NCBI RefSeq assembly: GCF_013409305.1
Contig: NZ_JACBZJ010000001.1
Location: 1,736,001 to 1,800,000, forward strand
Source: Cellulomonas soli
Lineage (GTDB): Bacteria; Actinomycetota; Actinomycetes; Actinomycetales; Cellulomonadaceae
Direction of reading: 5' to 3'
DNA length: 64,000 bases
Shown: one piece after another, positions 8,142 through 16,380 of the stretch
How the letters are laid out: each line of letters opens with the position of its first letter
Position numbering within the stretch: the first letter of the stretch is position 1
The notes under the pieces: model-generated
What the model was told of the DNA's origin: nothing
The model's database searches: none
What the model saw: only the letters and a program-made list of their open reading frames with translations
Made by a program: the position numbers and the translations under genes

Positions 8142-9635
8142 TCAGGTGGTCGCCCGGGTCACGAGGTCGACGAGCTGCGTCACGTCGGCGTCCCCGTCGA
8201 GCGCCTCGGGCAGGGTGGCGGCCTCGGCGCGGAGGTCGGCGGTGCTGACCTGCTCGGACCACGGCCCGCCGACGAGCCGATCGGTCAGCATGGCGATGAC
8301 GAGGTCCTGGCGCAGGCGGGGCGACGCCTCGCGGGGCGTCGACGCGCAGTCGGACCCGGCCAAGGTGCCGGATGCCTCGACGGCCCGGCCTGAGTCGTCG
8401 AGGTAGCGCACGGTCGCCGTCACGAACGACTCGTCGGACCGGTCCTCGCGGAGGGTGACCTCGTAGAGCGCGGTGGTGGTGTGGCCCGCGAAGATCTCGC
8501 CGCCGTCGATGGCGTCGTTGCGGAAGTCCTCGTCGGCGACGGCGCGGTTCTCGTAGCCCAGGAGCCGGTAGCCGGAGACCTGGGCGGGGTCGAACTCGAC
8601 CTGGGCCTTCGCGTCGGTGGCGGCCACGACGAGCGAGCCGGTGAGCCCTGTCGCGAACACCCGCTCGGCCTCCGCGTCGGTGTCGACGTAGACGTGCCAG
8701 CCGTCGCCCTGGTCGGCGAGCTGTTCGAGCAGCTGGTCGTTGTAGGTCGTGATGCCGACGCCGACCGAGATGAGGTTGATCCCGGACTTGGCCTCGGTGC
8801 TGATCCGATCCAGGATCCCCTCGGAGTCGGTCTCGCCGACGTTCGCGACCCCGTCGCTGATGAGGATCACGCGGGTCATGCGGCCCTCGGTGCGCATCGA
8901 CATGGCCAGGTCGTAGCCGAGCGCGAGCCCGGCGGCGGCGTTCGTCGAGTTCTGGGGCCGGAGCTCGTCGATGGCCGAGAGGATGGCCTCTCGCTCGGAC
9001 ACCGGCGTCGGCTCGAGAGCCACGGAGGCCTCGGTCGAGTAGCACACCATGGCCACGCGGTCGGTGCGCTCCAGCGAGGTCACCAGCGTCCGCAGGGCCG
9101 CCTTGGTCGTCTCCATCTTGCCGGCCTCGCCCATCGACCCCGAGCAGTCGACGACGAGTGCGAGGTCGGCGTCGGCGCGGTCGGCGCGGTCGGCCGGCGC
9201 GCTGCTGATGCCCACCCGGACCAGCTGGTGGTCGGGCCGGAAGGGCAGCGCGGTGGCGTCGATGCTGACCCCGAGCCCACGCTCGGGCGCGGGGTAGTCC
9301 TGCGCGAAGTAGTTGATGAACTCCTCGGTGCGGACCTCGCTCGGCTCGACGTAGCCCCCGTTGGACACCGCGTCGCGGAAGCGCGTGTAGGAGCCGGTGT
9401 CGATGTCGAGCGCGAACGTCGAGAGGGCGTCCGCTGCCGGGTCGGTCATCCCGACCTGGTCCGCCTCCCCTGAGGACTCAGGGTCCGGGTAGGGCGCCTC
9501 GACGTCCTCCGGTGCGGGCTGGCTGTAGCCGGTGTCCTGGTCCTCGCTGCCGCTCGCGGAGCAGCCGGCCAGGGCCACCGCCACCACGATCGCCGCGCCC
9601 GCGAGACCGGTCATCCTGCTGTGGCTGATCCTCAT
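8142..9635 (-). CDS. YfbK-like vWA-domain lipoprotein
   Basis: A 497-residue exported protein. It has an N-terminal signal with lipobox VALAGC (Cys near 25), a linker, a conserved pre-domain (DIDTGSYTRFRD and EEFINYF), and a complete vWA domain with MIDAS DCSGSMGEAGK near residue 168, the Thr region, and ILISDG. A C-terminal DUF3520-like domain follows. This is the YfbK architecture. It probably sits on the outer face of the membrane and binds a partner through a metal ion. It converges with the bpX operon, 71 bp away. Unlike the operon's own degenerate vWA, its metal site is intact. Confidence 0.88.
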   Translation of the reverse strand: MRISHSRMTGLAGAAIVVAVALAGCSASGSEDQDTGYSQPAPEDVEAPYPDPESSGEADQVGMTDPAADALSTFALDIDTGSYTRFRDAVSNGGYVEPSEVRTEEFINYFAQDYPAPERGLGVSIDATALPFRPDHQLVRVGISSAPADRADRADADLALVVDCSGSMGEAGKMETTKAALRTLVTSLERTDRVAMVCYSTEASVALEPTPVSEREAILSAIDELRPQNSTNAAAGLALGYDLAMSMRTEGRMTRVILISDGVANVGETDSEGILDRISTEAKSGINLISVGVGITTYNDQLLEQLADQGDGWHVYVDTDAEAERVFATGLTGSLVVAATDAKAQVEFDPAQVSGYRLLGYENRAVADEDFRNDAIDGGEIFAGHTTTALYEVTLREDRSDESFVTATVRYLDDSGRAVEASGTLAGSDCASTPREASPRLRQDLVIAMLTDRLVGGPWSEQVSTADLRAEAATLPEALDGDADVTQLVDLVTRATT

Positions 9636-10225
9636 CGTTGCCCCCTGTGTCCGTCATGGCGTCCTGGGCCGACAGTAGGGAGCGGGGCGATCGTCGCGGG
9701 TCGGAAGTGGGCGCCCGTGATCGGAACGATGGGCTTCCGTGTCCCGATCGGTGCCGGTGTGGCCGGACCGTGACCTGGGGCTACGCCGTCCGGGTGCGAC
9801 TCTCGTCGTGCGCGACGGGGGTTTGGAACCCTCGGCGCCGGGCGCCGCCGGCCCCGGAGCCCATCTCCGCTACAGCCGGACATCCATCAACGCTACGCAT
9901 GGACGGCAACCAAAGCTACGGCTAGACATCCTGCTGCGCTACCGCGCGACGCGCTCGCCACGGGAGCCCTTGCCTGCCGCGGCTACACCTCGAGACCCAG
10001 GGTCCCGCCGTCTGGTGTAGCGGGGATGCCGCGGTGGGGTCGACGGTCCTTCGCGGTGGTGGGCCAGCGGACTCGGGCGGCGTCCTGGGCTCGTGTGCGT
10101 CGACGGCGAGCAGCGTCGCGCCCCTTGATGAGGGGGCTGGGTCGTTCGGCCTCGTAGGTCCACGTGCAACCTTGGTGGCGACGCGGCACGTCGCGTGAGG
10201 GGCAGGCCTTGACCTGCAGAGACTG
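9636..10225. other. 590-bp region without a gene
   Basis: No frame here has a credible start, ribosome site and protein-like composition together. GCTACACC near 9982 can pair with GGTGTAGC near 10014, forming a weak hairpin. Around 9822-9893 there is a tRNA-like antisense stretch that does not fold into a full cloverleaf. The right end is next to tRNA-Gly. The promoter of the YfbK-like gene (start 9635) should lie in the left part, but no clear -35/-10 pair stands out. Confidence 0.5.
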
Positions 10226-10299
10226 TGGAGCGGGTGACGGGAATCGAACCCGCGCTACGACCTTGGGAAGGTCGAGTTCTGCCATTGAACTACACCCGC
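10226..10299 (-). tRNA. tRNA-Gly (anticodon CCC)
   Basis: Reading the minus strand from 10299, the acceptor arm GCGGGTG pairs with CACCCGC and is followed by T and an encoded CCA. The D arm begins GTTCAATGGCAGAAC. The anticodon stem CGACC/GGTCG encloses the loop TTCCCAA with anticodon CCC, and the T arm contains GGTTCGATTCC. All four stems pair. It is a normal intact glycine tRNA reading GGG codons. Confidence 0.97.
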
Positions 10300-10487
10300 A
10301 CAACCCTCGATCCGCTGGTTGCGCACCTGGTGGGGAGCGCGTCCGGCCGATGTCGGCCCCGACAGCATACCCGCCCGGCGTGGGCTCGCGATGCGTGTCC
10401 CGCACCCGGCCGGGGCGAGCCCGGCGAACGGACGCGAGCCGCACAGAACCGGCCCACCGGCCCGGCGGTCGTGGCAGGGTCGTCGGC

Positions 10488-11093
10488 ATGGCTGCTGCGC
10501 TGCGCCCGTTCCACCCGTCGGACCTGCCGGGCATGTACCGGCTCTGCCTGCTGACGGGTGCGGCCGGCGGGGACGCGAGTGCGCGGTACCGGAACCCGGA
10601 CCTGCTGGCGCACGTGTACTGCGGTCCGTACCCGGTCGCCGACCCGGGGCTGACGTTCGTGGTCGCGGACGAGGACGGCGTGGGCGGCTACGTCGTGGCG
10701 ACGGCGGACACCGTGCCGTTCGAGGAGTGGATGGAGCGGCGGTGGTGGCCGGCGCTCCGGGTCCAGCACCCGCCGATGGCGGACCCGGGGGACGGCACCG
10801 AGGACCACGTGCTGGTCGAGCGCCTGCACGCGTGGCGGCCGACGCCGGACCCGCTGTACGAGGAGTTCCCGGCGCACCTGCACGTCGACCTGCTGCCGCG
10901 CCTGCAGGGCCAGGGCTGGGGGCGGCGGCTGATCGGGCGGTTGGTCGACGAGCTGCGCGAGCGGGGGGTGCCCGGTCTGCACCTGGGGGTCGACGGTCGC
11001 AACGGCGGGGCGCTCGCGTTCTACGAGCGGCTCGGGTTCCGGCAGGCGCGCGTGCACGAGTGGGGCTTCACGCTCACGCTCGACCTGCGATGA
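10488..11093 (+). CDS. GNAT-family N-acetyltransferase
   Basis: A 201-residue protein. The N-terminal ALRPFHPSDLPGMYRLCL and the acetyl-CoA-binding motif VDLLPRLQGQGWGRRLIG near residue 137, followed by GLHLGVDGRNGGALAFYERL, are clear GNAT features. The length and the two-lobed layout, with a long insertion between the halves, resemble acetyltransferases related to the O-GlcNAcase C-terminal domain. The substrate is not known. The stop overlaps the ATG of the next lipoprotein gene (ATGA), so the two are probably co-transcribed. Confidence 0.85.
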   Translation: MAAALRPFHPSDLPGMYRLCLLTGAAGGDASARYRNPDLLAHVYCGPYPVADPGLTFVVADEDGVGGYVVATADTVPFEEWMERRWWPALRVQHPPMADPGDGTEDHVLVERLHAWRPTPDPLYEEFPAHLHVDLLPRLQGQGWGRRLIGRLVDELRERGVPGLHLGVDGRNGGALAFYERLGFRQARVHEWGFTLTLDLR

Positions 11094-12322
11094 GGGCGAG
11101 TCGACGGGTCGCCGCGCTGGTGGTGGCCACGGCACTCACCGCCTCGGGATGCGCGGTCGAACGGCCCGGTCCGCCCTCGTCGGCGGTGTCGCCGACCGAC
11201 GCCGCGGGTCTGCCGTCGGGGGTGGACGCGACGGCCCAGCCTGGCGCCCTGACCTGGGTCGACGGCACGGTCGTCGTCGCGCGGGACGTGTCGCTGTCCT
11301 CGGCCCGGCTCGCGGCGGAGGGCGTCGACCTGGTGAGGCTGTCCACGTCGCCCGCCCCGGGGGACGGCTCGAGCCTCGGGGCGCTCGCCCTGCTCGCCGA
11401 CGGGTCGCTCGTCGTCTCGCGGGCCCCGGCTGACCAGTACGACGGTGGCGCGTGGTTGTCGGAGCCGTCCGTGATCGGCACGCTCGTCGACGGGGAGTTC
11501 CGGGCCTGGCCGAGCTCGCAGGACGTGCTGGAGGACGAGCACCCGCGGCAGGTCTACGACGCGTCGGCGGACGGTGATGTCGTGGCGTGGGCGGAGACGC
11601 CGAGCACGCAGGTGGGTGTGGACCCGTGGCGGATCTTCGCGCGGACCGGTGACGGCGCGACGACCCTGGTCGCCCGCGCGGAGGACGCGGGAGCGGGCGG
11701 TGAGGCGGGTTCGCTCCTGGTGGCCGGCGAGCGCGTCTACTGGGCGTCGAGCCGCGGGGTGGTCTCGCGTGACGTCGCGGGTGAGGAGCCGATTCGGCTC
11801 GAGGTGCCCGGCGCCGCGCAGCCGGCGATCGGCGACGGCGGCCTGTACGTGGCGCGCACCGGGCCGGACGGGACGTTCGGGGTCGCGCGGGCCGACGGCG
11901 AGGGCGGGTCGTCGCCCGTCCTGGCGTACACGGGTCCGGCGGGCGCCTCGGTCGGGTCGCTCGTGGCCGACGGGGACCGGCTCGCCTTCGTGGTCACGTC
12001 CCCGACCGATACCGGCGGGAGCGTGCAGGTGGCCGACCTGGCGGCCTCCACGGTGACGAGCGTCGCGCTGCCGTCCTCGGGTCGGTCGACCTCGCTGGCG
12101 TTGTGCGGCGACCGGCTGATCTGGACCTCGGCCGATGGATCGGGAACCACGCCGGACGAGCCGGTGTACGTGCTCGACCTGGTGAGCGGGGACCTGGTCG
12201 GCGTGGTCGTCCCGGGCAGCTTCGGCGGCGTGCTGTGCGCGGGCGACCTGGTCGCGTGGCGGACGCTCGTCCCGCCTGATCGGGCTGCGACCACCACGGT
12301 CGTCCGGTGGGGCGCGGGCTGA
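11090..12322 (+). CDS. Propeller-like lipoprotein of unknown function
   Basis: A 410-residue protein with a lipoprotein signal: basic MRASRR, a hydrophobic stretch and lipobox LTASGC (Cys 21). The mature part is made of repeated beta units containing GD or AD turns, such as ALALLADGSLVVSRAP, VYWASSRGVVSRDVAGEE and LALCGDRLIWTSADG, which suggests a six- or seven-bladed propeller facing the outside. No catalytic motif is seen. It overlaps the upstream acetyltransferase by 4 bases. The function is unknown. Confidence 0.75.
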   Translation: MRASRRVAALVVATALTASGCAVERPGPPSSAVSPTDAAGLPSGVDATAQPGALTWVDGTVVVARDVSLSSARLAAEGVDLVRLSTSPAPGDGSSLGALALLADGSLVVSRAPADQYDGGAWLSEPSVIGTLVDGEFRAWPSSQDVLEDEHPRQVYDASADGDVVAWAETPSTQVGVDPWRIFARTGDGATTLVARAEDAGAGGEAGSLLVAGERVYWASSRGVVSRDVAGEEPIRLEVPGAAQPAIGDGGLYVARTGPDGTFGVARADGEGGSSPVLAYTGPAGASVGSLVADGDRLAFVVTSPTDTGGSVQVADLAASTVTSVALPSSGRSTSLALCGDRLIWTSADGSGTTPDEPVYVLDLVSGDLVGVVVPGSFGGVLCAGDLVAWRTLVPPDRAATTTVVRWGAG

Positions 12323-12365
12323 GGTCGATCGGTGGGTGCGTCGATCGGGCAGAGACCCGATCAGG

Positions 12366-12755
12366 TCAGGCGGCGTCCACGTCGTGCGCGCGTCGATCCG
12401 CGACCCGGACGGTCCAGTCGTTGCCCTTGGCCCCGCTCGGCTGGGCGGCGGTCGTGCGTCGGGGGCGGGCATCGGCCACGACAGCGGGTGCCGGTCGGGC
12501 GGCGGAGCGACGGTGCCGGGTGCGCAGCAGCGCGAGGCAGGTGATCAGCCCGACGACGGCCCACACCGCGTTGGTCACCGCGGACGGCCACACGCCCCCG
12601 ACCGCGGCGATCGTGCCCATGAGCACGCCGCTGACGACGTTCGCGAGCTGGTACCGGCCGGAGCTCGCCTGCCACCGGCCGGTGCTGACCAGCAGGTAGG
12701 CGGCCAGGCAGAGCACGGCACCGACCCAGCCGAGGGCGGTGACGACGGTGTGCAC
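12366..12755 (-). CDS. CBU_0592-like small membrane protein
   Basis: A 129-residue protein read from GTG 12755, behind AGGAG. Three hydrophobic helices are seen: VVTALGWVGAVLCLAAYLLV, then VVSGVLMGTIAAVGGVWPSA, then VWAVVGLITCLALL. A basic, proline-rich tail follows. The opening GWVGAVLCLAAYLLVSTGRW resembles the CBU_0592 domain family, whose function is unknown. Frames can be extended upstream to 12896, but the extension has no hydrophobic or domain character. It is divergent from the LysR-type gene at 12929, so it could be that regulator's target. Confidence 0.75.
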   Translation of the reverse strand: MHTVVTALGWVGAVLCLAAYLLVSTGRWQASSGRYQLANVVSGVLMGTIAAVGGVWPSAVTNAVWAVVGLITCLALLRTRHRRSAARPAPAVVADARPRRTTAAQPSGAKGNDWTVRVADRRAHDVDAA

Positions 12756-12928
12756 GGCGGGCTCCTGGCGGTTCGGACGGTCGGTCGGACGGACGCGGTG
12801 GGTTGGTCGAGCGGTGCCGGGCCGCGATGCCCGACGCCCCGATCGTCGCGCGCCGACACCTTCAGCACAATCGAACTCTGCTGCTCCCGGGGTCAAGCAG
12901 AACTGAATGCTCCGATACGCTGACCGGT

Positions 12929-13831
12929 ATGTCCGCAGATCCGCGCCGCCTGGCCTTCCTGCTCGCCGTGCACCGGGCAGGCGGCGTGCTCGCGGCCGCC
13001 GACGAGCTGCGGGTGACCCCGTCCGCCGTGTCGCAGCAGATCGCCCGCCTCGAGGCCGAGGAAGGCGTCACGGTGCTGGACCGCGGCCCGCGCGGGGCGA
13101 CCCTCACCGCCGCGGGGCGGGTGCTCGCGGACGCGGCTGAACGCATCGAGGCCGAGCTGGTGGCGGCGAGCAAGCAGCTGGCCGCCCTGGAGGGCGAGGT
13201 CTCCGGCACGGTGACGGTCGCCGCGTTCCAGACGGCGATCCGCGCGGTCGTCGGCCCGACGATCGGTGCCGTCGCCCGCCGGTACCCCGGGATCAACCTC
13301 GTCGTCGAGGAGCGCGACAAGACCGAGTCGCTGCGCCGGCTGCGCGAGGGCGACGTCGACGTGGTGCTGCTCGAGCGCGACGCCGACGCCGACACCACCG
13401 CACCGCGCGGGCAGCGCGACGTGGTGCTGCTGGAGGAACCGTGGCGGCTCGTGCTCCCCGCCTCGGTCGCGGCACCCGCACAGCTATCCGACCTGCGCGA
13501 GGCCACCTGGCTGGCCTCGGTCGAGGGCACGGCGGGGGACAGAGCCCTGCGCCGCATCGCCGGCGCCGTCGGCCCGCTGCGCACCCGCCACGTCTTCTAC
13601 GACTTCGACGTCGCCCTCGCCCTGGTCGCCGCCGGCCAGGGCGTCGCGATGCTCCCGGCGCTGGCGCTGCAGGGCGAGCTGCCCGACGGGCTGGCGGTGG
13701 CGACCGTCCCCGGTCTCGGCGCACGCCGCCTCGTCGCCCGCCACCGTGCCACCCGCACCCAGCCCGGCGCGGCGGTCACCGCGGTCGTCGAGGAGCTCCT
13801 GGCGGCCTCCGCCGCGCTCGACCTCGTGTGA
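12929..13831 (+). CDS. LysR-type transcriptional regulator
   Basis: A 300-residue LysR-family protein. The N-terminal helix-turn-helix AADELRVTPSAVSQQIARLE lies near residues 23-43. The substrate-binding domain begins about residue 95 (TVAAFQTAIRAVVGPTIGAV) and contains LREGDVDVVLLERDAD and a C-terminal LVAAGQGVAMLPALAL. LysR regulators usually bind upstream of a divergent gene and respond to a small molecule; here the divergent gene encodes the CBU_0592-like membrane protein. The inducer cannot be read from the sequence. Confidence 0.9.
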   Translation: MSADPRRLAFLLAVHRAGGVLAAADELRVTPSAVSQQIARLEAEEGVTVLDRGPRGATLTAAGRVLADAAERIEAELVAASKQLAALEGEVSGTVTVAAFQTAIRAVVGPTIGAVARRYPGINLVVEERDKTESLRRLREGDVDVVLLERDADADTTAPRGQRDVVLLEEPWRLVLPASVAAPAQLSDLREATWLASVEGTAGDRALRRIAGAVGPLRTRHVFYDFDVALALVAAGQGVAMLPALALQGELPDGLAVATVPGLGARRLVARHRATRTQPGAAVTAVVEELLAASAALDLV

Positions 13832-13950
13832 AGTCAGCTCCGGGCGCCTGAAAGGACCAGGCGAATCGCCCGCGCCGAGGTGCGTCGCGCGATAGCGTCC
13901 GGCCTGGTGACAGGGCTCTGCCACCTCACTCCCGACGACGGGTGGACAGG

Positions 13951-14385
13951 ATGTCAGGACGCGGTCGATGGGTGGTCGCCACGGCGGTGGCGGTGACGAC
14001 GCTCTGCGTGGCGGGCTGCACCGCGTCCGACCCGCTCGACGGGCTCGGCGGCGACGGTCTCGCGGCGCGATGCGCCGACGAGAGCCTGCCCCGGCTCGAG
14101 GACGCCGTGCTGCAGGGCTGCAACGGTGGCGAGGGGCAGGGCCAGTTCGCGGTCAGCCTGGACACCGGCGGCTACGACCTGCTGGTGCTGTGCGAGGACG
14201 CCGAGAAGGTGTCGATCGTGACCGACGCGGACGGCCCGATCCCCGTCATGGTGCGGACCGACTGCCCCGAGGGCGCCGACCCGGTGCGCGTGCACGTGGC
14301 CGACCTCGAGGCGCCGGTCGACACGATCGTCAAGGTAGCCCAGCAGGGCGAGGGCGAGTCCGCGTGGTTCCTCGTCCCCGAGTGA
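13951..14385 (+). CDS. Small exported lipoprotein, unknown function
   Basis: A 144-residue protein from ATG 13951 behind GGACAGG; a GTG at 13942 is an alternative. It has a lipoprotein signal with lipobox LCVAGC. Besides the lipobox Cys, the mature part contains four cysteines (ARCADES, LQGCNGG, LVLCEDA, RTDCPEG), which could form two disulfides. No known domain is recognised. It stands alone upstream of the HEPN-MNT pair. Confidence 0.7.
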   Translation: MSGRGRWVVATAVAVTTLCVAGCTASDPLDGLGGDGLAARCADESLPRLEDAVLQGCNGGEGQGQFAVSLDTGGYDLLVLCEDAEKVSIVTDADGPIPVMVRTDCPEGADPVRVHVADLEAPVDTIVKVAQQGEGESAWFLVPE

Positions 14386-14407
14386 CCGTCGCTCGACCTG
14401 GTGTGGT

Positions 14408-14425
14408 CATACTGGTACCGGTATG
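14408..14425. promoter_or_regulatory. Palindromic operator before HTH-MNT gene
   Basis: The bases CATACTGGTACCGGTATG make an 18-bp palindrome with one mismatched pair. It ends 8 bp before the ATG of the HTH-nucleotidyltransferase antitoxin gene (14434). XRE-type antitoxins usually repress their own operon by binding such a site, so this is the likely autoregulatory operator. Confidence 0.7.
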
Positions 14426-14433
14426 GTCCGTCC

Positions 14434-14943
14434 ATGGACGCGGCCGCTCTCATCCGCACGGCCCGCGAGCAGGTGGGGCTGAGCCAGCTCGCGCTCGCGG
14501 AGCGCGCCGGCACATCCCAGCCGGCCATCTCGCGTTACGAGTCGGGCGCCAGCTCGCCGTCGATCGAGACGCTCGACCGGATCCTGGCCGCGGCCGGCGC
14601 CCGGCTGGAGCTCACAGTCGTCCCCTCACCGCGTCGCCTCGACGTGCGCGGCATACGCATGTCGAAGCTCCGTGACCACCGCGACCGCATCCTGCGCACG
14701 GCCCACCGGCACGGCGCCACGAACCTGCAGGTGTTCGGGTCGGTGGCGCGCGGCGAGGACGGGCCCGACTCCGACATCGACCTCCTCGTCGACCTCGACG
14801 TGCGCACCCGGGGGCTCCTGCCCGTCGCGGCCCTGCAGGACGAGCTCGAGGAGTTTCTCGGCGAGCGGGTCGACATCGCACCCCGGCAGGCGCTCGCACC
14901 GCACGTCGCGACCGCCGCCCTCGCAGAGGCAGTCCCGCTGTGA
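14434..14943 (+). CDS. mntA: XRE HTH-MNT nucleotidyltransferase antitoxin
   Basis: A 169-residue fusion. Residues 1-60 are an XRE helix-turn-helix (LSQLALAERAGTSQPAISRY). Residues 85-160 are a minimal nucleotidyltransferase with the full signature GSVARGEDGPDSDID, i.e. GSx10DxD. MNT antitoxins of HEPN-MNT pairs neutralise the HEPN RNase by adding AMP units to a tyrosine next to its active site. The fused DNA-binding domain fits autoregulation through the palindrome just upstream. The stop overlaps the GTG of the toxin gene. The gene symbol follows the characterised MntA-HepT pair and marks family only. Confidence 0.88.
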   Translation: MDAAALIRTAREQVGLSQLALAERAGTSQPAISRYESGASSPSIETLDRILAAAGARLELTVVPSPRRLDVRGIRMSKLRDHRDRILRTAHRHGATNLQVFGSVARGEDGPDSDIDLLVDLDVRTRGLLPVAALQDELEEFLGERVDIAPRQALAPHVATAALAEAVPL

Positions 14944-15284
14944 GCCGCACACCCCAGCAGCGCCTGCAGGACATCCTCGAAGCGATCGATGCCATCGATC
15001 GTGCGGACGTGGTGCTGCGTGCACACGACCCGGGGGACGAGATCGCCCTCGTCGCGCTCGACGCCATCCAGTACCGCATCATGACGATCGGAGAGGCCGT
15101 GAAGGCACTCCCGCCGTCGTTGCGGAACGACCACCCGGACGTGCCGTGGTCCGACATCGCGCGGATGCGCGACCTGATCGGGCATCACTACTACCGCCTC
15201 GACGCGCAGATCGTCCGAGCGACGATTCAGGCACCGATCGCGCAACTGAGGGCGACGTGCCAGGCGGCGCTCGATGCTGGCTGA
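14940..15284 (+). CDS. hepT: HEPN ribonuclease toxin (HepT/DUF86)
   Basis: A 114-residue all-helical HEPN (DUF86) protein starting at GTG 14940 inside the antitoxin stop (GTGA). The active motif R-x4-H-x-Y is intact: R77, H82 and Y84 in RDLIGHHY. In HepT toxins the Arg and His cut RNA and the Tyr is modified by the MNT partner. Order (antitoxin first) and overlap are normal for this system. Expected to act in the cytoplasm on tRNA or mRNA when the antitoxin is lost. Confidence 0.9.
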   Translation: MSRTPQQRLQDILEAIDAIDRADVVLRAHDPGDEIALVALDAIQYRIMTIGEAVKALPPSLRNDHPDVPWSDIARMRDLIGHHYYRLDAQIVRATIQAPIAQLRATCQAALDAG

Positions 15285-15293
15285 GCCCCGGCG

Positions 15294-16358
15294 TCAGCCC
15301 GTGACGCGGAGCGTGAACGAGCCGGTGCGTTCCTCGCCGGGGGCCAGGACGAACACGCCGGTGCCGGGCACGCCCGCCTCGTGCAGCGCGAAGCCGCCGT
15401 TGACGTTCGTGACGGGCTCGACGGCGAAGTAGCCGCGCCGGCGCGGGGAGTAGAGCACCAGGTGCGAGTAGACCGGGTCGACCTCGACGTCGACGGTGAC
15501 CGCCGGGTCGTCGTAGGTGATGCGGATCGGGCGGCCGGGCTCGAGGTCGGTGAGGACGTCGTCGATGAACGCGTGCCCCAGGGCGTGCGGGCTGCGGAAG
15601 TCGGCGCGGCGGGGCACGTCGCCGGCGGGGCCGGCGGCCATCGCGTCGACCAGGCCGTAGCCGCGGTGCGCGGGCACGTCGAGCACGGGGCCGTCGCCGA
15701 GCAGCGCGGCGGGCGTGCCGCCGAGGCCGTGACCGGACCCGACAGGTGCCAGGGTGCGCTGCAGGTACGGGTGGTGGCCGAACCCGGCGGGGAACGGCGT
15801 GGTGTCGGCGTTGCGGATGCTCGTCGTGACGACCAGGGCGTCGCCCTCGAGCGCGTAGCGCAGGCGGGAGACGAACCGCCACGGGAAGTTCACGCCGACC
15901 AGGTCGCTCGTGTCGAGCTCGAGCTCGACGGCGGAGGCCGTGCGCTCCACGACCGTCCACTCGGCGTACCGGACGGCGCCGTGGATCGCGGTGCCGTCGG
16001 CGCCGTTGCGCTGCAGCTGCCACGTGCCGCCCGCGAACGGCAGGCGCCCGCCGCGGATGCGGTTCGACCACGGCACCATGGGGAAGCTCGCGCACTTCTC
16101 GGGGTCGCCGAGGCGGGTGCGCGGGGTCGGACGCAGCAGGTCGCGCCACGTCCCGTCGGCCGTGCGGATGCGACCGGCGGCCAGCGAGGCCCCGGTCGCG
16201 GGCAGCACGTCGAGCTCCCAGCGGTTCGAGCGCAGCGTGAGCACGCGGGGGTCGGCGGTCGCGTCGGTGACGGGGGACGTGGTGTGCACGACGCGCCCGA
16301 CGGTGGCGACCGCAGCCGCCACCGTCGAGCCCGTGCGCGCGTGCTGTGCGTGCGTCAT
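15294..16358 (-). CDS. Aldose 1-epimerase (mutarotase)
   Basis: A 354-residue GalM-type mutarotase. Seen are NRWELDVLPATGASLAAGRI, FPMVPWSNRIRGGRLPFAG (conserved NRI/G region), AIHGAVRYAEW with the catalytic His position, GFGHHPYL with the second His, and FAVEPVTNVNGGF with the catalytic Glu. These enzymes interconvert alpha and beta sugar anomers. The gene begins 22 bp after the cellobiose phosphorylase stop on the same strand, so the two form an operon. The likely role is to equilibrate the glucose anomers released or used by the phosphorylase. The start at 16358 is preferred; longer frames add a tail without family resemblance. Confidence 0.88.
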   Translation of the reverse strand: MTHAQHARTGSTVAAAVATVGRVVHTTSPVTDATADPRVLTLRSNRWELDVLPATGASLAAGRIRTADGTWRDLLRPTPRTRLGDPEKCASFPMVPWSNRIRGGRLPFAGGTWQLQRNGADGTAIHGAVRYAEWTVVERTASAVELELDTSDLVGVNFPWRFVSRLRYALEGDALVVTTSIRNADTTPFPAGFGHHPYLQRTLAPVGSGHGLGGTPAALLGDGPVLDVPAHRGYGLVDAMAAGPAGDVPRRADFRSPHALGHAFIDDVLTDLEPGRPIRITYDDPAVTVDVEVDPVYSHLVLYSPRRRGYFAVEPVTNVNGGFALHEAGVPGTGVFVLAPGEERTGSFTLRVTG

Positions 16359-16380
16359 GGACCCTGGACCGACCCGCAGG

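Noticed and set aside
9822..9893. tRNA-like antisense stretch (GGTTTGGAACCC with a following D-arm-like part)
   Set aside because: The acceptor and anticodon stems cannot be paired, and the T loop differs from the consensus, so a tRNA gene or clear tRNA remnant is not supported.
12842..12928. Possible LysR-type T-N11-A site between the LysR gene and the membrane protein gene
   Set aside because: Several partial half sites (AGCA, TGCT, GCAG) can be paired in different ways and none stands out.
13845..13863. CGCCTG/CAGGCG hairpin after the LysR gene as a terminator
   Set aside because: Only 6 bp with a 7-base loop; such stems are frequent by chance at this GC.
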